Assembly (NCBI RefSeq): GCF_032854445.1
Contig: NC_088301.1
Span: forward strand, 31,401,830 to 31,465,829
Origin: Liolophura sinensis
Lineage: Eukaryota > Mollusca > Polyplacophora > Chitonida > Chitonidae
Reading direction: 5' to 3'
DNA length: 64,000 nt
Position 1 is the first letter of the stretch. The number at the start of each line of letters is the position of its first letter. The position numbers were made by a program, and so were the translations under genes. Below, piece by piece: positions 21,849-34,499 of the stretch. Below the pieces are notes generated by a model. It did no database searches. It saw only the letters and a list, made by a program, of their open reading frames with translations, and was not told the DNA's origin.

Positions 21849-24800
21849 TTTAATTATATCTCACTTGTCTCTATACGGCGAACATTCCACAATTTTTCTC
21901 CTGATCCTTCTCTTGCGAATCACAGATAGATTTAACAGCTCAGTATTTATGATAAAGTGTATGTGCTACCCCTTTCTCTACCGACGCCATTGAAAATAAC
22001 CTTGCGACGTCATGTTTACAAACAACGATATTACCACGCCGGCTGCCCAGATCTCGCGTGACAAATGTATGTTTTTTACATACGGAACAGGACGCGGTTC
22101 CTGAAATCAGTTAATCAATGGTCTTATTGTTAAGCACTCGCTTTGGGATGTAGATATAGATATGCCAGGCCTCGCAAGGCCTACTTGTGATAAACTCAGG
22201 CCACGACCTGGTATATCTGAGTATCACACGCTTCTGTTTCTCTCCAACATATTGAAAACTGCTGATTGCTTTTCTCACGCATGATTCTGACTTGATTTTC
22301 TGCTTTATTTGGTTTCCTGTTCCCCCTATAAGGGTCGCTACTGGAAATTAGTTTTCACATCATTGACCCCAGATTTCCATCGAGCAGTCCACAACTGTGT
22401 AAACCAATGTCAGGGAGGTATTTTGAAAAGATGAACGATTTGTATTAACATGTATGGATACAAACTTGACAAACTTGAATTATATAATATTTGTTTTATT
22501 CACATCTTTAATGTCCGTGTGGGAAAGTTTGGCTCGTATACAGTATGGTGTATTTAATCAGTGCGGTAGCATGTTGACACTTCATCTCACGTTGCGCTCA
22601 CGGGTGTTAGCGGTTCCTCTTACGACAGGGGTATCAGTTGTGTGTCGCTGATATACATGTACCCTTTGTGTGCACTTGTCCACAGGCTATGAACGAGTTA
22701 GTGCTGCGTGCAGCTAAATATGATCTATGGCTTCTCAAAAACAGCATGTTGAAATTTATTAATGTTTATCTCAACATCCACAATCGTGTGCATATGTAAC
22801 CAGTGGAAATTATGGGAGTCCAGGAAGGGCCATTGTAAATGATTTTCAAAAGGATGTCCGTCTAAGAATGGAAGAAAGTATAACTCAAAAAATCAAATAC
22901 AATAGTAATTCTCTTATTACATCTGATTCACTTTTTTATATTTTGATGTATCTCGTAATACATTCTGAGATTGCCTTTGTCTCATACAACCCTCAATACG
23001 ACATTTAACTCAAAAGTTCCCGTAAAATTTTACTGAATTCAAGCAGCCCCCCCCCCCCCGATAAAACAGTCAAAAGCAAAATACATGTATTACCAATACA
23101 TGTGCATTCAAAAATAAATACGACGATCAAGAGCAATACGAAATCTCTATAGTCACAACAACAACAAAAACGTCGTTCTAGTTACAGCTGAAAAAATGCC
23201 AACAATATAAACACACAAGGGGATATTGTGGGGATGATAATACGGTGGCACTCAGTGTTAGTTCTTTACTTAAATGTTATGACCATGTGCCTCTCATACA
23301 ACATCTTCGACTATTTCATTCACGTGAAACATAACGGCTTAGAGCAATCTTAACTTACATGATCGGAAAATGTGTCTAAATTCCAAGTAATGTTTATTGT
23401 TTAATTATTCACGTGTAATCAAGCACTGGTAATAATAAAGAAGACGGCTTTTAGCTGATTAACCAAGATAATAGACCTCGCGTTTGCATTAAGTCGTTAA
23501 GTAGGTAATCGTTAGCTTTTTCGCATTCCTGGAAGCCGATCAGTAATAGCTGGTCGCCATAACATTTTTATAAGCCTCTTCTCTTCCAGGAAACTCCTTT
23601 ACCAGAGGTACAGCCAAATGCTTCTATCATCTCACAAGAGTGAAGGAGTTGACAGCTTTCAATGAAGCCGATGAGCAATAGTGGATTTGCGTGTCGTATA
23701 ACCCATGGTCGATTTCCAGCTTCTATAAGATAATTGTTGCAACATTAACTCTGAGAAAAAAACTATTTCTAAGTTTTTTTAATTTCTAATAAATCCATAT
23801 TTAATTTTTAACGATTGTAAATTGCTGAGGTATACATACACATTATGTATGTTAACCAACAGAGGCACACTTCATACTTCAAAAACATTACCAAACAGTC
23901 AATTATATGTCTTCAGCCCATGCCAATGACACATAGCCGATCCGAAAATGGGTGTCAACAATTGGAGCCAGTACGACACAATAACCCGATAATATTTTAT
24001 GATCTTATCTATCTTAAAATGATAAAAAAATATCTAGTTTTCTTTTTCAGATTTATAATCACCTAGTTTGCACTTAAATGATACCACAAAGCTTGGTTAT
24101 GGCAGCTGTTACCACTGATAAAAAGGCACTGCTTATTCCTTGAGCCTGTGTCACCGGTGGTGTGCGATACCATATATTATCAAGACAACATCGCCAGCAT
24201 TGTCCCTCTACGTGGACATTCTTCATCTAAAGGTCATCTTTTGTTCACAGCGCGTGCTCATGCCCGAGGGCCGTATTATGTCCTAATGTTTGCCCAGTGG
24301 GGAATTGTGGGAGAGAAGAAAATGGCAAGACTTACGAAAAAGAGGTCTCATATACCAAATCTGATTTGACAGTTAATAACACATTTTTAGTACGGCCATT
24401 ATATTTCTCCCCTGAATAAAGTACCGGAGGAAAACATTAAATCCCGTGAGGAATTTAGGCTAAAAAGTGCAATTTCCTGTTTGGGAATAAAGTGTCCTGA
24501 ACCTAACCAAAGCCAGCCCAAGCTGGGATCCCTATACACTGGCGATTTTCTCATACGATTCCTATGAGATTGTCAATACTTCTCGAAACCGATATGTAGT
24601 TGCCTGAGCAGTGGCGACAAAGCCTGTTTTAGAACTGCTTGGGGTTTAAAGAAGACTTGCGGAATACGAAACACTTTGCGGACGTGTGTTTTGAAACAAA
24701 CGGATATATGAGTGAGCCGAAAGAAGCACTGTGTGTGGTACTGACACATAACCCATAATCCCTGGACATATTTAATATTTAAACCTTGCTTTCCTTTGTT

Positions 24801-25514
24801 CATAGTTTTGCTATTGTTAACCACTGAAATAAGTGATGAAAGGTGTTCGCCAATGGCTGACGTCAAGAGGCACTATCCAGTCAAAAACCGACAGGATTAA
24901 TGGCTAGTAGTAAGTCCGTGACATCGACTAACCATGGGCAGTATAGACTTCTTGAATGGACGCGGAAGAAAGCATGACAGGCTGTCATATAGGATGCACC
25001 CAGATCTTCCCGTTTGTAAATGTATTGAAAATAGAATACGACGATAGAAAATAGCCGTTCTGTTCAAAGATATTGGCAAAGTTGTGATGGTTGCAAGAAT
25101 AATGCTCGTTAGATCGAATTCGTTTGATTCAAATTGAAAGTTAAAAGATCAGTATAAGGGCAAGTCGTGGACACGGGGCTAAAATATACTGATCTTTCAT
25201 TCGTTCTGGAATACCGTTACACAGAAGGTCTTGTTTCATTTCATTTGCGTCGTAAAATCGTTTAAGTGGTTTGGCATAAAGTGCTCTGGAAATCATTTTT
25301 CTTCCACCAGTATGGTATATATATATTACGGTGGGTTTTTCAAATTTTGCCAGATAAAATGTGAGCACAAAACCCGAGAAAACTGACCAAAGGTCGATGG
25401 TTTATTTTTGGCAATCAGGTTTCATACACAAATGAAACTTACCACCATCGTATACGTGAGTTTGAAGTCGGCTTCAATCAATCAGCCAGTAAATTAAAGC
25501 TAGAGGTCCCTGGG
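21849..25514. other. Long unique stretch, no gene recognised
   Basis: A poly-C run lies at 23047-23059. A GC-richer patch at 24130-24365 carries a GTG-started 73-codon frame with no known domain. I find no SINE, array or splice-flanked exon. Confidence 0.35.
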
Positions 25515-25675
25515 TCGTGTTCCCTCATCCGTTTTCCCTCATCCGTGCTCCCTCATCCGTTTTCCCTTATTCGTGTTCCCACATGCGTTTTCCCCCACCC
25601 GTGTTCCCTCATCCGTGTTCCCTCATCCGTGCGCCCTTGTCAGTTTTTCCGTCATCCATGTCTCCTTATATTTAA
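25515..25675. repeat. 14-bp tandem repeat
   Basis: About 11 units of TTCCCTCATCCGTG / TTCCCTCATCCGTT, with CCCTC starting at 25522, 25536 and 25550. The 3' end decays into GTCAGTTTTTCCGTC-type variants. Strongly pyrimidine-biased on the plus strand. Confidence 0.92.
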
Positions 25676-26856
25676 AAATCACTTACATGAGTCTACTTAA
25701 CTGGCCAAATTCTCTTCAGCAGAATATTTCATGAATTTGTCTAAACATTGCGCTTTCAGTAGTTATGGTCACTGCCCCAAAGTATTTACAATGTGCCAAA
25801 GGAATATATGACAATGCACTTATTCAGAATGTGATTCTGTGTCTTTCATCTGTGTCTTCTAGGTGTGTTCTGTTACTTTCGATTTCACCGTCTACAGCCG
25901 AACTTCATCACGGAGTGGTTTAGACCCTATTATCGATCGCAAAGCCTGTAGTGAGACTGACGTCCTCCCGGTGATGAGAGATTGTGGGAAGAGCTGTCAA
26001 TGAATGTAGCTTCAGCTCAGCCACGCTGTTCTCCCATCAACAAACCTCATCGGCGATCTTTCTCAAACTGCAAATCGCATTTATATCGCTTCTGCTTCAG
26101 CACCACTTAATCTCGATTAAGACATAATGTATTGTCGAAGGTTCGGCGTGGATTCGCCTTCATCGGTTCTGAATAAGACGGGGATTTGGGGCGTTGTGCA
26201 AGTCGCTTTGGCCTAGGCAATGCAGTCAGCCACAGCGCTAATCTCAGTCTGGCGTTTAGCGGCAATTGGTTAGTAGGTAGGACGTGCGCTAACTGGCACT
26301 ATTTAAATTAGTACGCTGAATACAATCGCCAGTGACCTACCTGGTAAATGTACCGAGAAACTAACCAAGATCAGATAATAAGCTACCTAGACATGATGAA
26401 ACTAACCCAGTGGCAAATTTACGCCATGTCGCGGCTTATGTCTAGGTACGATCGAAATGGAGACTTACTTGATTATCCAGCTGTTTGAGGCTAATAAATA
26501 CCTGAAACCTGCTTATTGGCTTTCCATCGGCATAATATTAGATTGCGTATGAGTAGGTTCCACAATCTGGCCTCACTAATCTTACAACGAGACAACAGAG
26601 AATGACAATCTGCGGGCGGTCTTGTGATCTCTAACTTCACGTTTTCTTGACACTGTGGAAAATGATTGGCACTGGTTTTATATTCTATAACCAATGACTG
26701 TACCGATCAACTCTTGCCTCTTGTGACTGTTTAATCAATGAATAATTGTTGTATGAATGGAACGTTGTTGTATATTTGGCTGACTTCTGTCTGCTTTGTG
26801 ACTTGTCAGGTCGTTGCATGGCTAATGCAATATTATAATTGTAGTTGTGTGTTTGG
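25676..26856. other. No gene seen
   Basis: Unique, with a somewhat GC-richer patch around 25.9-26.1 kb but no identifiable exon. Confidence 0.35.
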
Positions 26857-27030
26857 TGGTTGTATGGTTACAGACTGAAGAGTAGTTTGTCTGATGGTTG
26901 TATGGTTACATACTGAAGAGTAGTTTGTCTGATGGTTGTATGGTTACAGACTGAAGAGTTGTCTGTCTGATGGTGGTATGGTTACAAACTGAAGAGTTGT
27001 TTGTCTGATGGTTGTATGGTTATTATCAAT
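26857..27030. repeat. 38-bp tandem repeat, about 4.4 copies
   Basis: TGGTTGTATGGTTACA starts at 26857 and 26895 and continues at the same spacing. Each unit ends in AGTTTGTCTGA. Few substitutions separate the units, indicating recent expansion. Confidence 0.93.
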
Positions 27031-27569
27031 GGGTGAGTGTAAATAAGTATAAGCATCATTTTACAACTATAAACACAGCTGCAATTTCTAGTAAAGTTAA
27101 AACCATACTCTGTGAAATTCCGATTGATTTATTATCATTTATAACTGTGTAAAATCATTCAGAACAGAATTATCAGTTATTTGGAATTAACCCTTTCTGC
27201 TTTAAGCGTACATTCTAGTACTGTAAAAGCCTCTGAACCACAATTATACTGTTTCTTAAACCACTTTGTAAATGACAGATACCAATCCTGTATTCATAAA
27301 GTTCACATAAATTTCAGAAGCACAGATGTCAAGAAACAATGCGAATATGATGTACGACTGAGTTGTGAGCCATCAAAATGTAATTTAATCTGTCTGTTTT
27401 TGCAAAATTGATAATATGGAATCTCAATTTACTAGGCTTCTCAATCTCTGTCTCCTCTAAATTGGCATTCCCTTTCCCTTTGGTAAATATACCGCAAAGA
27501 TGTCAAATAGTTTAATGTGTCCATTTATAAAAAAAAAACAACACATTCTTCACTCTTTTTTCTGCTCGA
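27031..27569. other. No gene seen
   Basis: Unique AT-rich DNA. The small plus frame at 27181-27411 is unrecognised. Confidence 0.35.
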
Positions 27570-28200
27570 CCTTTAGTGTCCGGATTAACGCTTAGTGTCC
27601 GGATTAACATAAAAGTGTCCCGACTAACATACAGTGACAGATTGAATGAATGAAGTCAGATTATGTTAATGTACGGGCTTCCAGTTAATGGTCGAACTTG
27701 ACGCTGAGTGTCCAACTCGACGTTCAATGTCCGGTTTGATGTTTTATAGGGTCTGGCTCGACGTTAAGTTTCTTTCTGGACATTTGGTATTCAGCTTGAT
27801 GTTTAATGTATGGCTCTATGTTTAATGTCCGGCTTTATCGTTCGTGTACGCATTCAAGGTTTTAGCGTCCAGTTTCGATTTTAGTGTCTTTGTTTACGTT
27901 TTGCGTCCGGAATAATATATCATATTATATATTGACTCAGTGCTTAGTGTCCGACTTTGCGCTGAGTGTCCGGCTTAATACTTGGTGTTTAGTTTCGAGT
28001 TGAAGTTTATTGTCCAGTTGGTCTGCCACCAAGTTGAGGGTGCTCGTTGGTTTCCATCGGGTTCTGTCCGCTTTCCCCCCATTATAATGCTGGCAACCGT
28101 CCTATTAATTGAAATATTCTTGAGTACGGCGTAAAACCATAATCAAATAAATAAATAAATAAATAATGTGCAGTTCGACGTTTAATGTCCAGATAGACAT
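27570..28200. repeat. Degenerate 21-bp array interrupted by a SINE piece
   Basis: Repeated GTGTCCGGMTTRACGYTTA-type units (for example CTTAGTGTCCGGATTAACG and CTCGACGTTCAATGTCCGG) are spaced about 20-21 bp from 27570 to 28020. They resume with TTCGACGTTTAATGTCCAG after the SINE fragment at 28022-28167. The array predates that insertion. Confidence 0.8.
28022..28167 (+). repeat. V-SINE-like 3' half
   Basis: Contains GTTTCCATCGGGTTCTGTCC, CATTATAATGCTGGCAACCG and GAGTACGGCGTAAAACC, followed by AATAAATAAATAA. The tRNA-like head is missing. Confidence 0.85.
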
Positions 28201-28563
28201 TTAGTACTGTCACCAACCTTGCCTCCGGCTTTTAAGTCACATCCAACACAAGTTTGATCCGGCGCTATTCTACACAGCAACCAAGCGGGTGGATTCCGTT
28301 TTGCACTCTCATATATATTTGTATACTGCCTTCTGATCAAATCAGACATCCTATAAATCATGACTTGGACTCATAGAAGTTCATGAAAAATTGTGTCCCT
28401 TACCAGGTCAAATATAAAGCCGCCGTCATAAAAAATATGGCCTATTCCAACATCTGGAAGGCTGAAAGAAATCGATGAAAATACCATTTACTGTTATTGT
28501 CAATCTAATATCATTTTATACCCTCGCGGATGATTGCCTTCGATTTAGTCTACTGTAGACGTC

Positions 28564-28725
28564 CTATCCTAACCCCCATCTATTCATGTCTTCGGGGAAC
28601 AGGTTGTCTGCCAGCGTCAAATGGCTGTCCTTACATTCACTACTGTTGGTTAAAGGACATTCCAGCCAGGTCAAGATGAATGAGGCACAAACTAACACAA
28701 GGGATAACTTATTGGGTGTCCACAT
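28564..28725 (-). CDS. Possible signal-peptide exon of a small secreted protein
   Basis: The ATG at 28725 opens 53 codons to a TAG. The N-terminus MWTPNKLSLVLVCASFILTW has the pattern of a secretory signal (polar n-region with Lys, hydrophobic core). Plausible cleavage sites lie near residues 22-24, followed by a short polar segment with Asn-Ser-Ser. An internal GAAT|GTAAGG donor just after that sequon could end the exon, which would suit a peptide precursor with later exons elsewhere. The frame is open further upstream (to 28893, GTG), so this start is a choice based on the signal peptide. No homology is recognised. Confidence 0.3.
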   Translation of the reverse strand: MWTPNKLSLVLVCASFILTWLECPLTNSSECKDSHLTLADNLFPEDMNRWGLG

Positions 28726-29165
28726 TCGACGTCTCAGTAATGATAGTAGTGATTTAGGTGATATGGTGAGGAATATGGATAGATCAACACTTCGTGGAAT
28801 CAAATTATAGAAACCGGAAGTAGGTGGAAGGGAGAGGACAGGGCTTGGAGAATTACCTATACACATAGGAAGATTGAAAAGCAAAGAAAACACGTCATGA
28901 ATTAAACATGCAAATAAAAAAAAAACGATATACGTTTAAAAAATAATATATTTTTTATCTGGACGCGAGTATGTTCAGATGAATGCATCTCTCATGTTAG
29001 ACGCATTGACGTTCAACGTCGAAGGTAATGGGAAAATCAAAAGTATAACAAAATTGTCTGTAAAGCTATTCTTTAGCAGAGAAGCATGAAATATAAATTA
29101 GTTCTGAACGTTCACACAATGTCATCATTGCTTCACCTTAAAACCAACGCGCGCGATGGCCAAGG
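28726..29165. other. No gene seen
   Basis: AT-rich unique DNA with an A-run around 28916-28924. Confidence 0.35.
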
Positions 29166-29600
29166 AGCCAACCACCAATGCGGTCGTTGTGAGCCGTCGT
29201 CAATCGTGCTTCACCTCGACGCTAACGCAACTTCTCTGTAATAACTCTGGTGGTTCATCTCAACGCTTACGCAACTTCACTGTAATATCACTGGTGCTTC
29301 ACCTCAACGCTAACGTACGACGTTAAACCCCAAGCACTCAACGCTAACGCAACCTCACTGTAATATCCGTGGCAATTCACCTCAAGGCTAAAGCAACTAC
29401 ACTGTAATGTCAATGGTGCTTCATCTCAGTAGCAACGCTTCTTTGCTGTGAAACCAATGGTACTTCGCCTCAACACAACGTCACGGCAATAGTAATGGTC
29501 TATCACTTCAAAACCAACGTTACTTCACTGTGATATCAATGATTCTTCACCTCGAGACAAACCTTACTTCACTGTAACATACTCGTTTATATCACTTCAA
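29166..29600. repeat. 44-bp minisatellite with captured SINE pieces
   Basis: TTCACCTC-AACGCTAACGCAAC units start at 29210, 29254 and 29298, a 44-bp spacing, then diverge toward 29600. Two SINE-like strings are embedded: CACCAATGCGGTCGTTGTGAG (29173-29193, V-SINE-like) at the left edge, and ACGACGTTAAACCCCAAGCA (from 29315, tail of the tRNA-Pro-type SINE) inside. Confidence 0.8.
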
Positions 29601-30868
29601 CTCGAAGTTTACGTGAAACAAACTTCCGTATGCCAATGCAAATTCGTTACTGTCTAGGTGTAAGAGGTTGGTAGAGAATTTGTCATGTCCAGTTAAGAAC
29701 GAAATAACTAATACCAGGACACAGTTTATGATCACTTGATTGCACGGATCCAAGGTCTAAGCTTTCATACATTACGCTATTGGCTGTAAAACATTATTTG
29801 ATTTTTTTTTTGATTCAGTGAGAGTAGCATTCTGCTTAAATTAAAGTAAGATTGAACTTGACTCTGTGTGAAAGTCTAACCCTGACATGCCGGATCGGGT
29901 CGGTGTAATCTGGGTTGGAAGGAACTTGCCAGCGATACATGTCACAAAGGCCTGTTGCTCTCAAGCTGAGAGATAAATGGCTTTGATGTGTTTCTCTGTT
30001 GACTCGACATTTGCCCTTATACAGATGGTAGGCAATTTCCGAAATCCAAAATCTAATTGAATTGCTGGTATTATATGCCGACAGGCCTGCAGCCAGGTCA
30101 CTGTAACGGCCGGTGAAATTGCCAAACTTAACCTGTCTTTGAAAGCCTGATTGCGGCGCTTACACAAACACTGCGTGGCTAACCACCACAGACTGGATCA
30201 CGCAGGGAAGCATACATAGCTGAAGTAACAGATGTACAGGAAGCTGGTCTGTTTTCGTTCTACAGGTCTTTGATATTACGTATCCTGACAGCTGACAGCT
30301 GCTCATTATCATTGTATTGCGAGGATTTGTTCTTAAAGAACCTCTGGAATGACCATCCAACACCGAGTAAAAGACTTAGTTCCCTTTGTTGTCCCTTTGA
30401 AAGAGCAACAATGGCTCTAGACGCCTTTCACTAGGTAGCAAATGGACAACCAGTGTTGGGTGTTGCAGAATGTTAGGTTGGATCTCTTCGGTATTCTGTG
30501 GACCAGAACGACCTCTTTCGAGGTCAAACGTTTTCACCCCTATTAATTTGTTTCTTTGTAATATTAACATCATGAACATTCGAAAGAAGTTTTATGGAAC
30601 ATGAATGGAAATCTATTATTCCACGGGCCAGTTTGTATATTTAATTGAAAAAATATGATTTTATAAAAGCTGTTTTCCCAATACACAATATAGAGAGTAG
30701 ATGGGTTCTGGATTTTCGGAGAATGAATGAATGATCGATGTTTAGGACCATATTATGGATTCTTCGATAAAAGCGATATCAAAACCTGTTTGAATATTCC
30801 CACGTTTTCAAGAGTGAATAAAACCGATAGGATTTTTATCTGGCCTATAGTAAACTATAATTAACAAC
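29601..30868. other. No gene seen
   Basis: Unique sequence. The minus frames at 29.96-30.58 kb are short and unrecognised. Confidence 0.35.
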
Positions 30869-31160
30869 GTACAGCAAAGGGAATAAAAACCAGAGAATCG
30901 ACGACAGTGTGACAGCTGGCAAATTGTCATAAGTAATTGGTGAAATATAGCCTCTAGTCAGTTTACCTCAGTCAGGGATTTATTCTAACTGTTCATGTGA
31001 ATGCATATATAGTAACAATTTACACGCCCCCTAGCACCATTTCTTGAGCAGAAATAGGTAAAAAAAAAATGCAGTGATGTTAATTACAATTTATTAGACG
31101 TCACTGGTCTGTAATTACGCAAAATGCTGTGTTGTCACAGATTTAATATGCAATCTCATT
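30869..31160 (+). repeat. Family B interspersed repeat
   Basis: This is a near-full copy, aligned end to end with 33227-33515. It begins TACAGCAAAGGGAATAAAAA, contains CGACAGTGTGACAGCTGGCA, ATTCTAACTGTTCATGTGAA and GCAGTGATGTTAATTACAAT, and ends near AATATGCAATCTCATT. No terminal inverted repeat or Pol III box is evident. Confidence 0.8.
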
Positions 31161-33175
31161 AAAACAATACAAAGGGACCAGGACTCGGGTATGCTTAGTC
31201 CACCAGCAGAATCCTGGTGTATGCAGGAATACAATATAATTAAGAGCAGCGACTGGCTGCGTGTGTCATGAAACACAACCACTCCACACAAAGATCCAAA
31301 TTAACGTATGGCCTGGAATTTCTTGTTTGTGTTTGCATTCAAGTTATTCATACACGTCGTCATCCATACTTGTGCAATTCACTTTGTTGTCTTGAATGTC
31401 GACTATTCATTACAAAAGTCTCACTGAAGTTGCATGTCAAAGACACCAGACATGATATCTGAGCATCTCACAAAATGCAAAATGCAGAAAATAGCTTTAA
31501 CATGAAGACAAACACCCTCATTTCTCACTTTGCATGACATGAACATACTCATGACATAAACTGCAGCTAACCCCATAAAAGAGCAATCCAACATCCAGTG
31601 AATTGTATCATTACACTTGAATTTCAGTGCCTAAGTAATTTGTACAAATGTAACAAACAGAAGTCTCCAACAAATTGAACTTTACGATGGTAAGTCATTG
31701 TATTACTATAGTGTAGTAATAAGGAGAAATACAGTGACAGTAAGTGTTTGTCGTGTGATTAGATTCCAGAGCACACGCTGGCTCAGTCCCTTAACGCCGA
31801 AAAGCGATTTCCTTCACCCATAAATCCGACCGTTAGCTTATGAGCAAAAGATTTTTCAATATGGCCTAACAAGACTGAAACAATTGTAAATAAAGATATT
31901 GAACATCATTCTTAGTTTTCATAGCCTGTTTTAACACTTCGCAATTTACATGCTGCTGATATAAAAAGTGAAGCCGATTTTTTATTGCTCTGATTCCTGG
32001 AATCCTATCTGAAAGTTACCCTTGTTCGTACAACAATGTAAAGAGGAGGTTGGGTTCCGAGACTTCATTACTTCTCTGATCTGACATTTGTTATTGCTTT
32101 GGCCCTGAACTTATATGACGGTTTTCAGACACCACTCTACTAAAATCAACCCTGACGTCTTTCTTCCTTGTTTTCCGCCTGTTTGCAGTCATCACATTAT
32201 TTTGTTTTATTACTGGAAAGACGTTTATGGTTCCTATTAACGGCAATCCCTATGCGTCCTTTTAGTAATGCTGCACCGTGTTTTCTAGATATGTATAATT
32301 CGCATATTTAGCGTGGAAACCCGCGCTTTCGGTATTGTCCCGTTGCCAATGAAAGCTTGTAAAGGTACGAGTGCGCACACCACCAACGTCCAAATGCAAG
32401 TCACGGATCTATGCACAGGAGAGAAGTTCACAGTAATGATTTATGGATTCTCCTGCATTGACTCAACAAGTCATTTTTCTTGAGCGACTGTAATTGTTGT
32501 TCTGTAGTCATCTAAAGAAAATAAAAACAGTTTCATTTCATTTATACGCAACCCAAAAACAACATGACATGTTGATTGCTGTCACTACGGTCCACAAATC
32601 ACGAATGATAAGCCAAAGTGATGTTATGGAAGTAACATTTTCGTGTAAATGGCAGAACACAATGTGGACAGTGTTTTATATTACACGCATTTTATCCTCC
32701 GCTGTCCAATTTTCTGACGTCTCCTGTATTTTCTGAATGACTCTAGAATGGAGCTCACTTCATCGTAGCTGTTGTCTTAGATACAAGAGTTCTGGTTCAT
32801 CGACAAAAATCAAATGTTTGTGGTCAAGAGTTTCAAATTTATTACATTCATTTAGATGAAATTGTAAACATCATCTTTATCTTATCAAACTATCTATATG
32901 CAAAGACAAGAACAAGAACTATATTTGATTTAAGGAACACGGGGAATTACACACTGTCCAAGTCAGTTTCCTCATTAATAATCAATGTTTACTTGTGTTA
33001 TAAAATTACATCTCAATACCATCAACATTAGGTAGGGAAATAAATAATGCTACCCATTCGTTTTGTAGCTTTATATACATGTTTAAATTCATTGACTGTT
33101 CACTGTCCAAGCTTAATTAATTAAGTCTCCTAATATTGTTTATTTAGGGATTTTACATAAATATACTGATAGGGG
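31161..33175. other. No gene recognised
   Basis: Unique DNA. The segment at 31180-31250 (AGAATCCTGGTGTATGCAGG) is the complement of one at 1020-1075, so another element of the same repeat neighbourhood is present. No exon. Confidence 0.35.
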
Positions 33176-33215
33176 ACTCCGTGGCAGTGGTTGGTAGCGT
33201 GCTAGCACTGATCGA
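33176..33215 (+). repeat. tRNA-like SINE head fragment
   Basis: GACTCCGTGGCAGTGGTTGG followed by TAGCGTGCTAGCAC resembles the CTCCGTGGCTCAGTTGG-TTAGCGCGCTAGC head of the V-SINE-like family, without its body. Confidence 0.4.
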
Positions 33216-33226
33216 TATGGTTAAGA

Positions 33227-33515
33227 CATACTGCATAGAGAGAAAAACCAGAGCAGCGACGACAGTGTGATAGCTAGCAAATGGTCACACATAACCTGTG
33301 AAATATGGCCTCTTCTCAATTAACCTCAGTTGGAGTTTTATTCTAACTGTTCATGTAAATGCATAAAAAGTAGAAAATTACACACCCCCTATCACCATGG
33401 CTTAAGCAGAATTAGGTAAAAAAAATTGCAGTGATGTTAATTACAATTTATTGGACATCACTGATCTAGAATTACTCCAAATGTTGTGTTGTCATCACAT
33501 TTAACATACAATCAC
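33227..33515 (+). repeat. Family B interspersed repeat
   Basis: Closely matches the 30.9 kb copy throughout. Same order of blocks: GCATAGAGAG-AAAACCAGAG, TTCTAACTGTTCATGTAAATG, TGCAGTGATGTTAATTACAA and AATTACTCCAAATG. The two lie 2.1 kb apart in the same orientation. Confidence 0.8.
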
Positions 33516-34070
33516 ATTTCTAATGTGGTGAAATGTTCGATTTGTATTGCTTTGCCCAGATTTTTCAATACAGTACAGGTCTACATATGGCTATACTTGA
33601 TAACGCACATCTTATACCCATTGAATAACATCCCATTGCTCTGATTTATATATTGTGTACCTCATAGCACTTATTCAGATTGTGTTAAATAATTGACACA
33701 TTCGATGCATGTATATACTTTCGTGTAAACTCAGTGTTCGTTTAGCCCACAGAGTGTATGTTATCAATTTACAGCAACGTATTTTCTGATGACCTCTTCT
33801 TATGTATCATCCTTTTACAATATTTTCTGAAGTGTGGCAGATTTTAACGCTCTGTAAAAAATAATATATTTATGAATATCCCATAAACACTTGTAATTCA
33901 GGCTTTCCTATAGCTGTACATCGTCGTAGTTCAAATGGAAACTCATACGTGACAGTTTGAAAGGAAATTTGTCTAATGTGTAGTAGAGTTTCCAGAACAA
34001 ACAAGTGAGCTGCACAATAAATTGAAATTTTGTTCAGCAAATGTTTTAGCGTCTCGACACATATTTACAT
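33516..34070. other. No gene seen
   Basis: Unique AT-rich DNA. Confidence 0.35.
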
Positions 34071-34071
34071 A

Positions 34072-34124
34072 TTTTATTAACGCTATACTCAAGAGTATTT
34101 CACTTATGTGTGACGGCTGTCAGG
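34072..34124 (-). repeat. V-SINE-like tail fragment
   Basis: AACGCTATACTCAAGAGTAT followed by TTCACTTATG is the reverse complement of the SINE tail region. Confidence 0.65.
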
Positions 34125-34289
34125 TTTGATGTGAGTAGGAAATGGAAGTGCACTTCACTAAATATCTTATGTATTTCTCGACTTTAAGTAGACTTAGATG
34201 GCACACGGAATGAGCGAGCGACTGCTCCTGTAGAGATAAAGTGTGTACTATTTGTACCCTAACGGATAACGCTTTTTTTTTCTTCTTGC

Positions 34290-34479
34290 ACACGATGCCA
34301 ATATTACCACCCGCGAGTAATACCCTATTATTGTCATAATCAAGTGAAATTATGCTGTCTAGCTTAAAGTAGCCAATGAAATCAAAGTTTTCAAAGTGGC
34401 GGGGTAATGCTCTGACCTTATTAATGCCCTCAGTCCCATAAAGCAATGTTAATTGGTCATCGTCATAAAGTGTTAACAA
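34290..34479 (-). pseudogene. Possible LDL-receptor class B (YWTD) blade fragment
   Basis: The minus strand is open and encodes LTLLYGTEGINKVRALP, then LDSIISLDYDNNRVLL. The spacing of an L-L-x-x-x-x-x-I-x-x-V strand and a later I-x-x-LDYDxxxNRV strand resembles the start of YWTD beta-propellers in LRP-type receptors, although the YWTD core itself is absent. It begins at TTG with no good splice acceptor, and a poly-A run follows. A related segment lies at 35.9 kb. A decayed exon or chance resemblance is possible. Confidence 0.25.
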
Positions 34480-34499
34480 ATGACTATCATAACCTCTAT

